A stretch of DNA of 64,000 bases, taken from Tetrahymena thermophila SB210. Its lineage: Eukaryota > Ciliophora > Oligohymenophorea > Hymenostomatida > Tetrahymenidae. Positions 39,501 through 62,853 of this stretch are shown here, one piece after another. The DNA lies in assembly GCF_000189635.1 (NCBI RefSeq), contig NW_002476567.1, positions 310,001 through 374,000 of the forward strand, in the 5' to 3' direction. The position numbers and the translations under genes were made by a program. Position 1 is the stretch's first letter. Each line of letters begins with the position of its first letter. The notes beneath the pieces are model-generated. The model was not told the origin of the DNA. It was given only the letters and a program-made list of their open reading frames with translations, and searched no databases.

Positions 39501-42500
39501 TAATAAAAATTTAAGTAATCTTATTATTTTTTATTGTTGATGTTAAGTTAATTTAACTAATAATATTTTGTTTTTTTATAAAGAAAGAAAGCATTGATAA
39601 CATGAGAATACGTCTAATTACTAATTACAGAGAAAATATGATTCATGAAATTTTTGATAAACTCTAAAAGTTCTATAAATTTTTTGAAACTGATATTGAT
39701 AAGTATAGAAATTCACTGCTTTTTAGATTCCTAAAAAGAGTGGAATTCTAGATAGTAGAATCCTTAGGTGAAAATGTTTTCAAACACAATTGTTTTATTT
39801 GGTTGAAATTTCTTCAATCATTCACCTATCCTGAAATAAAGTTGCTTTCCTAAGAGAATAACAAAATTAAAAATAGTACTCTCACATAAGAAGAAATAGA
39901 TTTTCAAGTAAAACAAATTAAACTTAGTGAAGTATGGGTTTGCAATAATAAATAGCTACTAAACTTGAGAGTAGTTTGCACTGATTAGGGTAAAATAGCT
40001 TTCTAACCTGCCTTTGAAGAAATATTTTAGCAGCTTTGCTAACCCATTCACATGTTAAATGAAATGGTAAACAGTTTCTAAAAATTAGAAAAAACAGTGG
40101 TACCTTTGCTGGATTTTGATCTTCCTGAAACATACAAGATAGACCATGGTCCTTATGTTAATACAGTTAAAGATTTCATTTTTTCATTTATATAGGCTTA
40201 ATGGGATACATATTTAACTCCTATTGTAGAAAAATATAGCTAATTTAGCCACTTTTTCTTGGAAGAATCAACACAAGTCTTTTAAATTTTTAAGGAAGGA
40301 AGTGAAATGAATTAAAATTTTAGCATCAGTGTTTTCCTATTAGATGCTTAACTCTATTCTTAATCAAATAAATAAAAAGTTTCACAAAATCAGCCATAGT
40401 AAAACCAATCAAATAAATCTTGGATTACTTCTTAAGTTTAAAATGTATAAAATTAACAAAATGCTAACTATATAAGCAATAATTTTGGTGCTTAATCAAA
40501 TAACTTAAATGTGACAAATAATTTTGTATAAAAATCAAATTAAAAGATTTTTGAAAAAGGCTTAGCTAATATTTTGTTGGATATGACTATTGTCAGAGAA
40601 AGCGGTAATATATATTCTCTAAATTAATTGAAAGATACTAATAGAATAAGAGAAATTCTAAGAAAACTGCATGAAGATATCTAAAAAGCTAAAATGTTAG
40701 AATGTGATATTGTAAAAACACCTCTATTTTTCATAAATGTGTAACCATGTAAGAAAAATACAGTTTTTTTTGGGATGAATGCTAAAACTACCATACTGAA
40801 ATCGATTGCTTTTATCATTTAGTAAAATATTGGAACTCTTCAAGAAAGCTTTGAGCATTTTAAACTTAAAATTTCTAAGTATCCAACTAATGAAGAAGAG
40901 CTTGTATAAAGCAAAATTATCATTTCAGGTTGTGAAAGTGATATTGAAAATTTTTAAACAGAGGTAAATAAAATAAATTGTTAATTTAAAAGAAAATAAT
41001 TAGTTCATAAAAATTTATTACTTAAATTAACATATAAATAAAAATGAGTAGTTAAATTTAATTTAATTTTTTCATAAAAATTTCAAATTCTTCTAAAGTA
41101 TTTAGTTAATTATAAACTGATAGAAAGAAACAAATTATAATTTCATGATAATCTAAGTTAAATTTATTTTATTTAGATTAAAAATATAGGATAGTATATT
41201 GATTTAATAGAAGAATTTTACTTTTAAATGAACCCAACTACATGGGAGGCTTATTGGATGCTTTATACATGTCCTTAGTTAGTAAGAGAAAAATTATAAT
41301 AATCTAAATAAGTAATTGCTTAGCAAGAAAAGAAATTTATTGATTCTCTTGATAAAGAGAGATAATTGCTCCAACTAAAAATAGAAAACATTTTTCAGGA
41401 TTTCTAAACTGTAAAAAATTTTAATAATTATCAGCTAGCTAAAGATTATTGCATGGAAGCCTAATCATTAAATGAATAAATTAATGATGCTATATATTAA
41501 GGATAGTAGATAAATAAGAGAGAACAGCTTCTATAACTTTAATGTAAAAATTAATTTTGAACCACTAATTTTTATTTTAAGATTTTTAATAAAAAATAAT
41601 ATTTATTAGTAACAAAATATGTTCTGCTTGAGTAAATTAAGCAACAATCTATTTACTTTATAAAATTATGGGAGCTGGCATTTTAGCTTTAAATTGACAG
41701 ACATAAGTGGATGCTTGGTTCTTTGATGAAAATTTCATTTGAATAATTTAAGTAAAAGATACTAGAGTATGATCATAATAAAGAAGAAATAAAGGTAAAA
41801 ATACAAGAGTTGGTGGAGGACAAAAGCATTATTAAAGTAATTTAAGAAATCTAAAAAGACATAGACTAATCAAGAGTAAAATAATTATATTATTCATCTA
41901 TATCAATTTATAATATAAAAGTACTTAATAAACAAACTTTTATTTAAAAAAGGAAATATCATGGATGATAGAGTATTTGACTACAGAAGCTATGATCAAA
42001 AAACCTCAATTCTTTAAAGATTTGTTTAGAGAATGTAATTTACCAATGATAGAACCAAATGAAGATATGAGCTTAAAAGCATTAATAGATGTAGATTTAA
42101 TTCATTTTAGAGACTAAATTCGTGAATGTAGTGAAAGGGCAGATAATGTCTTCAATACAGAAAAATAACTATAACAAATACAAGACAGATTAAAAGAAAC
42201 TCTTCTCGAACTCATAGAATATAGGGAAACATTTATCATTAGCAATTTGTCTAACTTATAAAAAATTATTGTAGAACAAAACAATTCAATTCAAGAAATT
42301 AAAAATTCGGAAAGAGAAAAGTTAGCTCCAAAATATACCTAAGAGATAGATTAAAAAGTGCAATCTGTGAGTTTTAATATAGGAAAAATTTAAGAATTTT
42401 AGCAGCTTTATGTAAAACCTTTGAATTTATTATTCATTCTTTTTCTATAATAAATAATTAAATTAATATTTAGGTGTAAGCAGGAAATATAATAGATACT

Positions 42501-42701
42501 ATTGAATATGAAAAAAAGACAAACTCTTTAATGAAACCCTTTCATTAATCAGAAAGTTTTTGGAGAGGAGTAATAAGATTTGTTAGAGAAAATAACTCTC
42601 TCTTTGAAACAGATTTTAATTTTGATTATGACAATTAAATTTAAAGCTTATAAAAGTTTATTTTACAATTTAAAGATGATAAAAAGTAAACAGATAATTG
42701 A
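36540..42701 (+). CDS. Motorless dynein heavy-chain-like protein (tail and start of linker only)
   Basis: Multi-exon. The N-terminal ~450 residues are Ser/Gln/Lys-rich and probably disordered. Helical tail sequence typical of dynein heavy chains follows. At about 41230-42400 the DHC_N2/linker region is recognisable: TTWEAYWMLYTCP, FFKDLFRECNLPM, EDMSLKALIDVDLIHF, IRECSERADNVFNTEKQLQQ (family I..IS..A.KE..IEK.L..), YRETFIISNLSNLQKIIVEQ (family YK.TGTYI......LLDD) and SESFWRGVIRFV. The frame ends at TGA 42699-42701, in the middle of the linker. If a further GTAAAC intron is used it ends at about 42768, still in the linker. No AAA1 P-loop, stalk or AAA ring follows; the next gene is on the other strand. 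Internal exon joins are approximate. Confidence 0.78.
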
Positions 42702-42953
42702 TTGTTTTAAACGAGTTAGCAATAGCTAAAATATCTCTACTTAACTTCTCTTTAAACATAATGTATGATTTAAATCTTCAGATGAATTTAAGAAGAAGAA
42801 ATATTTTGAGAAAAAAAGTCTTTGTTAAAATTACTTTATAAAATTATTAAAAAAATAAAATAAATAATAAATATTATTTATTTATTTAATTAGCTATTTA
42901 AAATAATTTATATTATTGATTGTTTTAATTCAATTTTTTAGTAAATTTTATTA

Positions 42954-44100
42954 TCATTTTTCAATAATATTCACTATCTCGTGATCAATAGAAAGCTATA
43001 CAACTAAATCGTATTAATTTTTTTAGAGTTAATTGTCAATATAGATTTATGGGTGTAGTGACTTCCAAAAATAATCAACAAACTAATCAAGCTATTCATC
43101 CGTCATTCCTTTACCTGTTTTCGCTATCATTTTATGTTCAGCGTCTTTTCTCCATTACCTACTGAAGTTGTAATCTTCAGGAGTTATAATTAATAGAGAG
43201 TGAAGAGAATCCCAAAGTTTGTAGTACTCTTTCAATTTTTCTTAGCAATCCTTAGCAAATTATAAATCATTTTCATTATTAATTGGATTTAATTATTTTA
43301 ATTAGCACTCTCTTAAACCTATTTATATACAAAACAAAATATTTAAATGTAAATAATAGAGATTTATTTACATACCTATAAACCACCCTTCAAAAATAAC
43401 AATATCTGGTAGCTATGGATAGTTCTTATATCCATTTATATCACCTTACCCATTGTGAAGTGATTTATCAAATATAGGAATATTTATTGGTAGTTTTTAC
43501 TCATTTATTTATTTAAATACTTAGTATAGAGAATTTATATCGTGTGTTCCTGGAGGTCCTCTGTATTTTATTCTAGGATCTTTCTCTTAAAGTTTGAGTC
43601 TATCCTCATAACTTAAATAAAAATCATCAATAGAAAAAACCATCACATTTTTACCATCCTATTCTCCTATTCTTTAGATTAAATTACTAAAGGTAGTTTT
43701 TCCAGCGCCTTGTACCCCTAAGACTCCTGATATTACTGAACTCAATCCTGATAGATTATTTACATTAAATTATAAATATTAAAAAATTTTATATACCTCT
43801 TTTTTGTTTGATGTTTATCAGATGATTGTAGTAAGGAAGAACATAATTCCAATAGGAATCGAATATTGATTAAATGGGAATCTTATTTTCAGTAGAATAG
43901 TTTATCAAAATTTCTTAAAACTTTTCGAAATGATTTATCTATGATAAAAGCTTATCTTTTAATTAATCTTCATTTTATAAGCTCTAAAATGAGTAAGGCA
44001 ATACTTTCTTACCTACTTAGTCAATTAATGACTAAAGCTGTTAATTATTTGAAGTTAAATTCTTCAACAAATTATGGTACACGCTTACTTTATTGTTCAT
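42954..44100 (-). CDS. P-loop kinase of the Tda10 / D-glycerate 3-kinase family
   Basis: Starts MNNKVSVYHNLLKNL at 44100. The first exon is helical; the second brings the P-loop LGVQGAGKTTFSNLI, then VMVFSIDDFYLSYEDRL, YRGPPGTHDINSLYQVFKQ, PINIPIFDKSLHNGQGDING, DIVIFEGWFIGL and, at the end, FVDYFWKSLHPQIYID. These match the order SxDDFYLTH, RGxPGTHD, YDKSxxxGxGDR, EGWMxGF and LxP.. of plant glycerate kinase and yeast Tda10. Glycerate kinase makes 3-phosphoglycerate from glycerate; Tda10 has no firm substrate. The insertion of a helical N-terminus is also seen in the family. Internal introns end with TAG or CAG. Confidence 0.88.
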
Positions 44101-45063
44101 AATTTGTAATTTTTTTAAAATAATATTTATTAGCAATAAATAAGTAAACAAGTAGCTTTTAGAATTCTACCAAAAATAAAAGTTATTAAATATTTGCTTA
44201 ATAAATAGAAAAATATTTGATAAAATTAGCAAATTGCATCAATATTTATCAAAATTATTTAAAATATGACGATTATTATAAAAATTATTTGCAATAGGAT
44301 TTTGGATATTTTTAAAATATTTATTTTTATTCATAAATTAATTTAAAAATAAAAATTCTAATTTAAAAAAAGAGTAAATTTAATTTAGATATTTATTTAT
44401 TTACTGCTATACAAATAGAAATATTTTTTTAAGAAAATAAATATTTTCAAAAAATTTTTTAATAAATAAAAATTTTAAAAGTAATTATCTGAAATTGAGA
44501 AAGACTTAAAAATGAAAAATTAATGGTATTAAAAATTCTTTCAATAAATTAATATTATTTATATTATATTTGTCATATTTAAATTGAAGGAACTCTTAGA
44601 AATAATTAGTATAAATTTTTTTGGTGTGTTTACATTAAAACAAATAGATAACTTTTAGAGTATTAAAAATATATGAAAAGATTTTTGAAAATGTTTTAAT
44701 AAAGAGCTGAAAAAAAAATGGGATGTGTTTATCAATAATAGGTTGCCTGATCATCCATCAATAATAAATAACATGTTGTTAAATTCTAAATTTTTTTGAT
44801 TTATATTTTGTGTAAATTGAAATATATTTTTGGAATTAAATAATTGAGATTGTATATTTATTTATTATTAATAGATAGATAATAGATTTTAGTCATAAAA
44901 AATTGCTATTTTAATTTGTAAGTAGTAAGAATTTGTAAGACAATAAATTAAACAAATTAACAAATAAATCTATTCAATTAATCAATTTTGATAGTAGGAT
45001 AACTAAAAATATATCATAGCACTAGCAAATTTTAACAATTAAAATTTTTTGAAACCAATAAAA
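44101..45063. other. Intergenic region between divergent genes
   Basis: About 960 bases of AT-rich sequence holding the promoters of the Tda10-like (minus) and DOP1 (plus) genes. Nothing else recognised. Confidence 0.55.
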
Positions 45064-54716
<9,653 letters not shown>

Positions 54717-54968
54717 AAGCAAAATAAAAAGTATCTAAATAATTAAAAATTTTATATTAATAAGATTAAAAGTTAATTGCTTCTGAGAAATAAACGAATC
54801 ACAAATAAATTTAGATAATTAAAAGAAAAATAAAAGAAAAATAATCTAAAGAAGGCAATATCTTACACAAGATAAAATAATCTTTTTCATATCAAAACAA
54901 AATCAACTTGTAAAATTAAAATTAATTATATAATTCATAGTTCATTAATTATTTTCAAGAATAATCTA
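54717..54968. other. Short spacer between DOP1 and the phosphodiesterase gene
   Basis: AT-rich; contains many AAATAA words. The true 5' end of the phosphodiesterase gene is uncertain, so this spacer may be longer. Confidence 0.4.
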
Positions 54969-57900
54969 ATGAGCGAACATAAAATAATAAATAATAGCTT
55001 AACCATTAAGAGTATGACTAATTATCTAAAAATTAGAGTGTTTATTTATGTATTCATGATTGATAATATAAGAATAACTAATAATTTTATTTATATTTGT
55101 AGTTTTTTAAGTAAATTAATTTCATAATACAAATCATTCTTACTTTTTTGCAGAAATGTTTAGTTTTTGATATTTATTTGAAAATAAGTAAAATTAAACT
55201 AATTATCATTTTAAAAAATCTATTAATTACCTATCTGCCAACATTTTTTATTTATTTATTTACACTTAACTTGTAATATTGAGTTTTTGATAAAATATTA
55301 AAGTCTTTTATTCAAAATATTTAATGTTTTTTAGTATTATAAAAGATGTACTTTAATAATTATACCAGAATTATCAAATTAGTAACTTAAGAATTATTAG
55401 GATAAATCATAATTAGAATAGAAGTACTTATTTTTACCAATGCAAATTAAAGAAGTAAAAATAATTGGAATTCATAATATCAATATTATAGAAATGAGTA
55501 TACCATACCAATTTTATATAAATAATGGTGAAGGAAAAATATAGTTTTTTTAAATTATCAGAATCAAGTATTTGAGTAAAGCATTTATTGAATTCATAGT
55601 TACCATTTTTTGAATGGAATTATTTAAATTCTAATTAAAATACTTGTATTTATTAAAAATACAAAAATTTTATCAGGCTAAAAGTGAATAGATAAATAAA
55701 GATTCTACTTATTGTAAATATGTAAGACTTTTAAATTTATTTATGGTTTTAAAAAAATGAAAGAATTAATAATAAAAATGAAAGAAAGAAAGGAATAAAG
55801 GACTTTCAATTTTATTTTTGCATAATTTTAAGATTTAAAAAGCATTTAGGAGGTTTGTAATGAAGTAATCTTTGAAATTGGCATATAATAATTGATAATT
55901 AATTTATCTTTTATTTAAATTTGATATGATTCCAACCAAGTCTTTCTTACTGAGCATGTATAAAAAAAGTTTAAAAGCATTTTAAAATAAATAAATAGCT
56001 AATTTTACCTGAATTGACAGTTAACTTAATAGAGTGCTCGTTTAGGCAAATTAAATGTTGATTACTGACTAAATAAGTAGACTAGCTGAATTTTTGGATT
56101 TGAGTTTTGAGTTTTTATAATTACATTAATGTACTTTAATAACTTTAATAGCTATTAGGATTATAGGAATTAGATAGTAATAAATAGATGAACAGTTAAT
56201 GGCTTTAATTATTAAAACTAACAATATTGTTATAATTGATTGATATTAAAACTAAGGGAAATAGCAAACTAGCAAAAAATCAAAAATAGGTAGAGAGAAA
56301 TTATAAAGATACACCTTGCTTCGTTCAACTACAAAAGCCCACTGAAAAGATAATTGAAGGTATACTTACAAAACAAATTTTAGCAAGTAATGTTAAAAAA
56401 ATAGAGGAAAGAAAAAATAATAATGATATATTTACGAATCAGTCAAGTAGTACATTTATCTTCTCATTTACTTCTAATTTCATACAACTGAATCTACTTA
56501 TTGCAGCCACACAGAAGAAATAAAAAAGCAAAAAGAAAATAAGTAAATAAATAAATAAATAATTATATAATCAAGCAAATAATCAATAAAAAAAACAAAC
56601 TCTTTTTAATCAGTTGGTGTTAAAGAATTTACATTTTATTAATTAATATAATTAATAACTATCAAAAAAAAATTAAAAAAAGTAAAGTAAATACGGAGAT
56701 AAAGGATCTCAAAAAAACAATAATAAATAACACCTTTAATTTAAAAGCAATATAAAAATAAATTAAAGAAAAAGACTACTAAATTAATCATGAGTACAGA
56801 AGAAAATCACGCATTAACTAATGGTCATCACCGTAAAATAGCTTTTACAATTTAAATATATATGCATAACAAAAGCCTCTTCTTTCTTTCCTTATAACTA
56901 ACTACATGCTAACTAAAGTAGTCAATAATTACTTTTGTAGAGAATAAATTTATTTTTTAAAATTGTTTGATGAATAATTAATTGAAACCATGTATGTAAA
57001 GAAAGAAATGAAAGAAATGTAATAATTTTTAAAAATTAAAATTTTACATAAGCTTAAGCTCTAATATGGCTAGCAAATTAAATAAAATACCTGAATGTAG
57101 CAAATGTTTAAAGGAATTATGAAGCAGGGGCTGAAATTTAAAATGAAATAGTTTTTAGACAAATTTAACTCTTTTTATAATTCAAACATTATTCTATTTT
57201 ATAGATAACGGAATGAACGGAGATCAAAATGGGCAAGAAAAGGAGATCAACCAAAACGAAATTTAGCAAATTAGTAGCTGGAACTTCAACATATTAACTA
57301 TCCCTTGCATAGAAAAAAAGTTTAAAGTGGCAATTTTGATGTTCAAAGATATAGATCTTTTAGGGATATTAGGATAATCTTCCAACAAATTTTAGAACTT
57401 CTTAGTTTAATTAAGTAATAAGTATGACTATCGTGGCAATCCATTTCATAATTTTGACCATGGAATAACAGGTAATTGAATTTTTATAAAGCTGATAATT
57501 AGATAAGCCTTCGTTATTCAAATAGCATTTTTAAAATAAATCAAGAGCAAATCAATCAAACAAACACTATTTATTTAACATGTCTAATAAGAGAAAGTTA
57601 TTAACCACTTATTAGTTAATTACTTAATAAGTTAGATATCTTTCTAATTTATTTTTAAAATATTATTCAGTTTGAATGAATATAAATCATGAATGGTTTT
57701 TATCCTATTTTCTTCATTTTCTAATCTACATTTTAGATATGAAACAATAAGCAATTTGTAAGCTAATTTAAAGCATATTTATTCGCTATTCTACTTATAA
57801 AGGCATTTTAAAATTAATATCATACATTTGAATGTATGGATTATTGATTGGATAATTTAGTTGATCGTAAGATTAAGTTTTTAAATTTAAGCAAATTAAT

Positions 57901-59751
57901 TTAAATTTAAAGTAATTAATCATTCAAGCATGAAGTAGATTGAAATCCTCATGAAATTAATCCTACTTGATCCTCCCTCCTTAACAAAATTATTTATTTA
58001 TTTTTTAAAAAATACAAAAATACATTTTTGGCAAAATACTTATTTGTTTTAAAATAATTTTTAAATTTAATTTTATATCTTAACTTAACGAAGAGTATTT
58101 TCAATTTAGTTTTAGTTTATAAAAAATAAATAAGGCATTTATTATTTAAATAAAAATATATAGTTGCCCATGGAATATACTACATTATAAAGCAAGGAAT
58201 CACAAACAAGCATTTAAATTAGTTGGAGAAATTTTCTTTGCTCTTTTCAGCACTGTGCCACGACGTTGATCACACAGGACACAGCAATGCTTACGAAACT
58301 AATAGCAAATCTGAGCTCTTTACTTTATATGGCAATGAATCAGTAAATTTTAACTTTATCTAAATTTTTCTATATTCAAAGAAAAACTTGAATTTGAAAC
58401 CACAGATTTGATTCACGATTCGCATAATTAAGATTAAATTTTTTTACTTGAAAATTAAATTTCCTCAGATCAAATTTATTCTCTCTTCTCTTTTTCAAAT
58501 AAAATAAAAAATATTAATAACGCAAATTATTATCCTAACGCATTTTTTAGTTGAGAACCACATAAAATTCAATTTATAAGGTATTATATTTAGCCCTTTG
58601 TTCTTCCAAGGCAAAATAAAATATGGGATAAATTATTTTAACAGATTTAATTTTCAAGTTGATTGTTTTGAAATTTAAGAAAACCTATCAGAAATCTAAT
58701 GATTTTAAATTAAAGCCAAACATTTTTCTACTCCAATTAATTTCTATTTTTCAATGAATCTAACAATTAGATTAGCTGAAAAATTTTAATAAAATACTGA
58801 CTGAATAAAATTTATAAGTCTGAGTTAATTTCAAGAAAAAATTATAAAAATCTATATTGATTCAAAAACTTTCCAATTTAAATTGTTCATGCACTTCAAC
58901 ATTTAAATAAGGATATATTTTGCTATTTAAAGAAGTAAATGATAAACACTTTTTACATTTCCTTATTATACTAAGTTTTAAAATTTAAATGTAGATTTTT
59001 ATTTAAAAATCAATATTTAATAAAGTATTTTATGTAATTTATTATTTAAATTTATATTATAGCCTTTAGAAAAACATCACTATGCGTAAACAATATAAAT
59101 AGCTGATTAATGTGGATTGTTTGATAGCATTCCTCAAGACTAGTTAGTCATTATGAAGAAGTATATTTAGCATAACATATTAGCTACTGATATGTCAAAG
59201 CATAACTAAATTATGAATGAATTCAAGGAAAACTTACCTTCTTTACTAAAAGAAGACTTAGCGATAACAGAACAATAGAAAATAAACTTATGTGGGGCTC
59301 TTGTTCATGCAGCAGATATTGGTGCACCTACAAGAGATTTTTCAATTTCAAAAGAGTGGTCTTTAAGAATTGCAAAAGAATTCACAGCACAGGTTAGTTT
59401 ATATTTCTCACATTCATATTAAACTTTCTTTAGATAAAAAACAAATTCTTTTGCATTTTTTGCATAGTTTTCCCATATTTAAAAAAATTATTTTAAATAT
59501 AAAAGCTTGAATTAGAACAATAAAACAACTTACCAGTTACACCTTTTTATAAAGATTTAGATAAGTATTTGACTTTAGCAACTAACGAAATTGGATTTAT
59601 TAACTTTTTCATTAAGCCATTTTGGGTTTAAATTGAATAATTTGGTCAAGGTAAACTGTAGCAAGTTTCCAAAAATATTGAATAAAATATCTAAAATTGG
59701 AAATAAGAGAAAGAATAAGAAGAATAAAAAATAGCAGAAGTAAAAAGCTGA
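54969..59751 (+). CDS. Class I cyclic-nucleotide phosphodiesterase
   Basis: The catalytic exons are clear from about 57200: FKVAILMFKDIDLLG, YDYRGNPFHNFDHG (first metal His), ALFSALCHDVDHTGHSNAYE (HD motif), PLEKHHYAQTIQIADQCG, HNILATDMSKH, LCGALVHAADIGAPTRDF (metal Asp) and GFINFFIKPFWVQIEQF, ending KIAEVKS at TGA 59749-59751. The enzyme should hydrolyse cAMP or cGMP. The position of the invariant purine-binding Gln (family SQVGFIDYI) reads NEIGFINFF, i.e. Glu at codon 59587-59589. Upstream exons at about 56022-56110 (LNRVLVQANQMLITDQISRL) and 56250-56345 (DTPCFVQLQKPTEKIIE) are likely. The proposed start at 54969 (MSEHKIINNSLTIKSMTNYL, with a hydrophobic stretch) is tentative, because several frames are open there. 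One intron (about 58339-59062) is unusually long. Confidence 0.82.
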
Positions 59752-61820
59752 ACAGAATATTAGTAATGTTAAATAAATAAATAATCAGTAGTTTGACAAA
59801 TTTAATTTAAATTTTACCAACTATAAACTACTGATTTTTTATTTAAACTTTACTTATCACATATAATTATATATAAATAAATACTAAAATATAATGACTA
59901 GCCGCACTAATTATTGATTTATTATGTAGCTAATAAAATAAGCTTAAAATATTTATTATTCTCATTTTATGATTCAACATCTCATTAAATAATAACAATA
60001 ATAAAATAACTCTTTAATTGAAATGTAAGTAACAAACAACAAACAAACATACATACATACAAACCAACAAATCAACCAATAAACCACCAAAAATTCAACA
60101 AATAACTTACTAACTCTAACTTAAGTATCTTTCTTTGAAGAATATAAACGCCTATTATTTCCTTTAAGCTAATTGTATAATAAACCTTTATAAACGGTGT
60201 ATATATTCGACTCAAAGTTAAAACATCTTTTTGCCAAAAAGAATGTAATTTTTCAAATAAGGCTATAGTCTAAAATATGAAAAGAAAGCTATTTGTTAAT
60301 CAATAAATAAAAAGCAAATCATGCAATCAACAACAACAAGTATATTAACAAAATTTTGAACAGTTTGATTATGAAAATTCATATTTATTAAATAATATAT
60401 TTTTTCCTATAAGTGGTATTTCTTTATTATTATATCAATTCATCTCAATCATTTCTTATTATTTTATATTATATTTTATACAATTTCAAATTCTAAAAAT
60501 TGTAAAATAAAAGCATAATTTTTTATTAATAACTTAATTTTTTTAGCTCATAAATTAATTAAATATTTGTAATTTTTAAAATAATAATTTTTTATTTATT
60601 TTATAAATAATTTTTATATTATCCACAACACTCAAAAAGAGCATCAGATTGAATTCATTCAGTATATAAATATAGTTTAATAGTATTAAATTTTTTTTTA
60701 ACAATAAGATTCAATGCCACCTACCTATTACCATTTATTTAATAATTTATAATTTGGTTATTTATGAAATTAATATCATTAAATTTAATAAAAATTGGCA
60801 AATAGACTTCGAAATTTATTAAGCAAAGTAACTAGCTCAACCTCAAAATTAGATTCTAATAACTAAAATTACCACAAAATTTAGGTTTTATCACATAAAA
60901 ATTGTATTAATGGGGTGTGGAATTATTAAGGTTAATGTTTTTTTCATTTTTTATTAAGTTAAATAAATATGAAGAAATAAGAACAAATAAAGAAATAAAA
61001 TAAAATAATATTTTTGAATTTATTTATTAATATATTATTTGATCTTTAAAAGTAATAATTATTTAACCTTAGAGAATAATTAAGAACATAATTTAAATAA
61101 TAGATTAAATTTTCAATTATTTAAATTTCTAATTGTCACTTAATTTTACTTTAGTTTAGGTAGAGTTTTGTCTTTTAAATATGTTTGATTTATAAAATAT
61201 ATATATAAGTTTTATTTTCGTCAAATATTATGAGAAGAAAGTAAACAAAAAATATAAGCAAATAGTTTAATATATTACTAAAGTCTACAAATTTCATCTC
61301 TAAAAAATAATTTAATAAGTTTAATAAAGGTATGATTAATTTAGTTGCTTTATAAATATTAAATTATTCAGGAATGAGGTCAGGTACTCACTTAATTCAT
61401 GTTAACATAATATTGTTACATATTTTATAAATAGTTTTTAAATTTTCTAATTGGTTTATATCATACACAGATAGATAGTATTTTATATTAGAATATTTTT
61501 TAATGTAGTCAAAATCAATTAATTTCAAATTCAATTTAACAATATGAGGAAATTATAAATTTTTTATTGTAAAAATTAGCTCTCAAGGCTATTTTATTAT
61601 TTTACTTTCATGAATTAAGTTAAAAAATTAACTAAAATAGATGATTTTTAAATTTCTATCATGACTTTTAACACAATAATTATTAGATTTTACATTCAAT
61701 CAAAAGATATTTTATAATAATTTTTAAGGCAGTAAAAAAATTAAGAAAATCAAGTAAGCAAATAGCTCAAGCAAAAAAAAAAAAGTTAAAATCGTAAAAA
61801 AATCATTAAGCAAATAAAAA
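59752..61820. other. Intergenic region
   Basis: About 2 kb between two plus-strand genes, the largest gap in the window. It has short runs such as CATACATACATACAAAC and CAAACAAACA near 60035-60080. No ORF of protein-like composition, tRNA or mobile element was recognised. Confidence 0.55.
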
Positions 61821-62853
61821 ATGGGTTGTTGCACAACAAAGTAACCTAATTAGAAAAAGTAAATTGCCGATAAACAAAATGGCGCTTAAGCCCCAATCTA
61901 GCAAACACCTATTAAATTGTAATAATAAACTTTATATTTTCAATCACAACTTTTGATTAACTCTCAAATAATTTTTTTAACTTATATCTTATACAAAAAG
62001 GGCTGATCCAAATAAGAATAATAATGAAGAAAATAAGACAACTATAAATACTGAAAATAAACAAAGGGTAGATTTACCAAATGGTAATGCATAAAATGGA
62101 ATATAAGTCCAATAAAATAATAACTCTACACCTACTCCTCAACAAAATTAAAATAATGTCGAAAATAAATATTTAGATTAATAGGCTTAAAATATGAATA
62201 TTTAGCAATAAAACATTGTGTTGAAAGAATAAAATTCTTCAAAATAAGATAATAGCATCATTAAAAAAGTTAACACTATAACAGTGAAAGAAGAAGATAT
62301 TTCTGTTTAGATTAAAAAGAAAGAGTAAGAAAATGTAGATCCTAACTCTCTTAAAGGAGTCAGCTAAACCCTATCTATTTAACAAATGCGTATGAGTAAA
62401 GTAGATAAATAGACAGTTAATGTAGAGCCAATTTAGGTAAATTCATATCTAATTTAAGATTACATATTATTATCAGCACTAAATTTCATAAGAAATAGAT
62501 AAATAATTTTATTTTATTTTTTAAAATAATAATAGCAAAAGTAAGAAAAATCAAAACACGATAGTGAATATGAGCTATAAGATGAACCTGAAACAAATAT
62601 GATTAATTATAGATAACAATAAACGTTCTAAAATAAATAAATGAAGGATAATATCTTGAACAAGCATATGAGAAGTATTTTGAGCAGTATCAAAACTAAT
62701 GAATATGTTTCTAAAACTTGTTATTCTACACCTCCCATTCTTTATGTGGATACTGATGCTAATAGTAAGGGAGAATGGATGTAAATTGAAACTTTTGGAG
62801 TCTATGGATAGGCTGAATAGAATCAGGGTAACAAAAACTTTATGGACGACTGA
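61821..62853 (+). CDS. Small Q/N-rich protein with MGCC lipid-anchor N-terminus, function unknown
   Basis: Three exons (61821-61918, 62001-62436, 62536-62853) sum exactly to 283 residues. The N-terminus MGCCTTKQPNQKK has Gly2 for N-myristoylation followed by two Cys for palmitoylation and a basic patch, a standard dual-acylation membrane anchor. The middle is Gln/Asn-rich and probably disordered, with TITVKEEDISVQIKKKEQE and SLKGVSQTLSIQQMRMSKVD. The C-terminus has a more ordered look: NILNKHMRSILSSIKTNEYV, CYSTPPILYVDTDANSKGEW. No known domain is recognised. Many ciliate proteins with MGCC starts sit at the plasma or ciliary membrane; that localisation is inference. Confidence 0.75.

Noticed and set aside
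58540-58590. A possible alternative PDE exon reading ENHIKFNLQ, recalling the family's LENHH
   Set aside because: Its phase does not fit the neighbouring exons in that frame, and direct joining gives GNES-PLEKHHY, a better match to the family.
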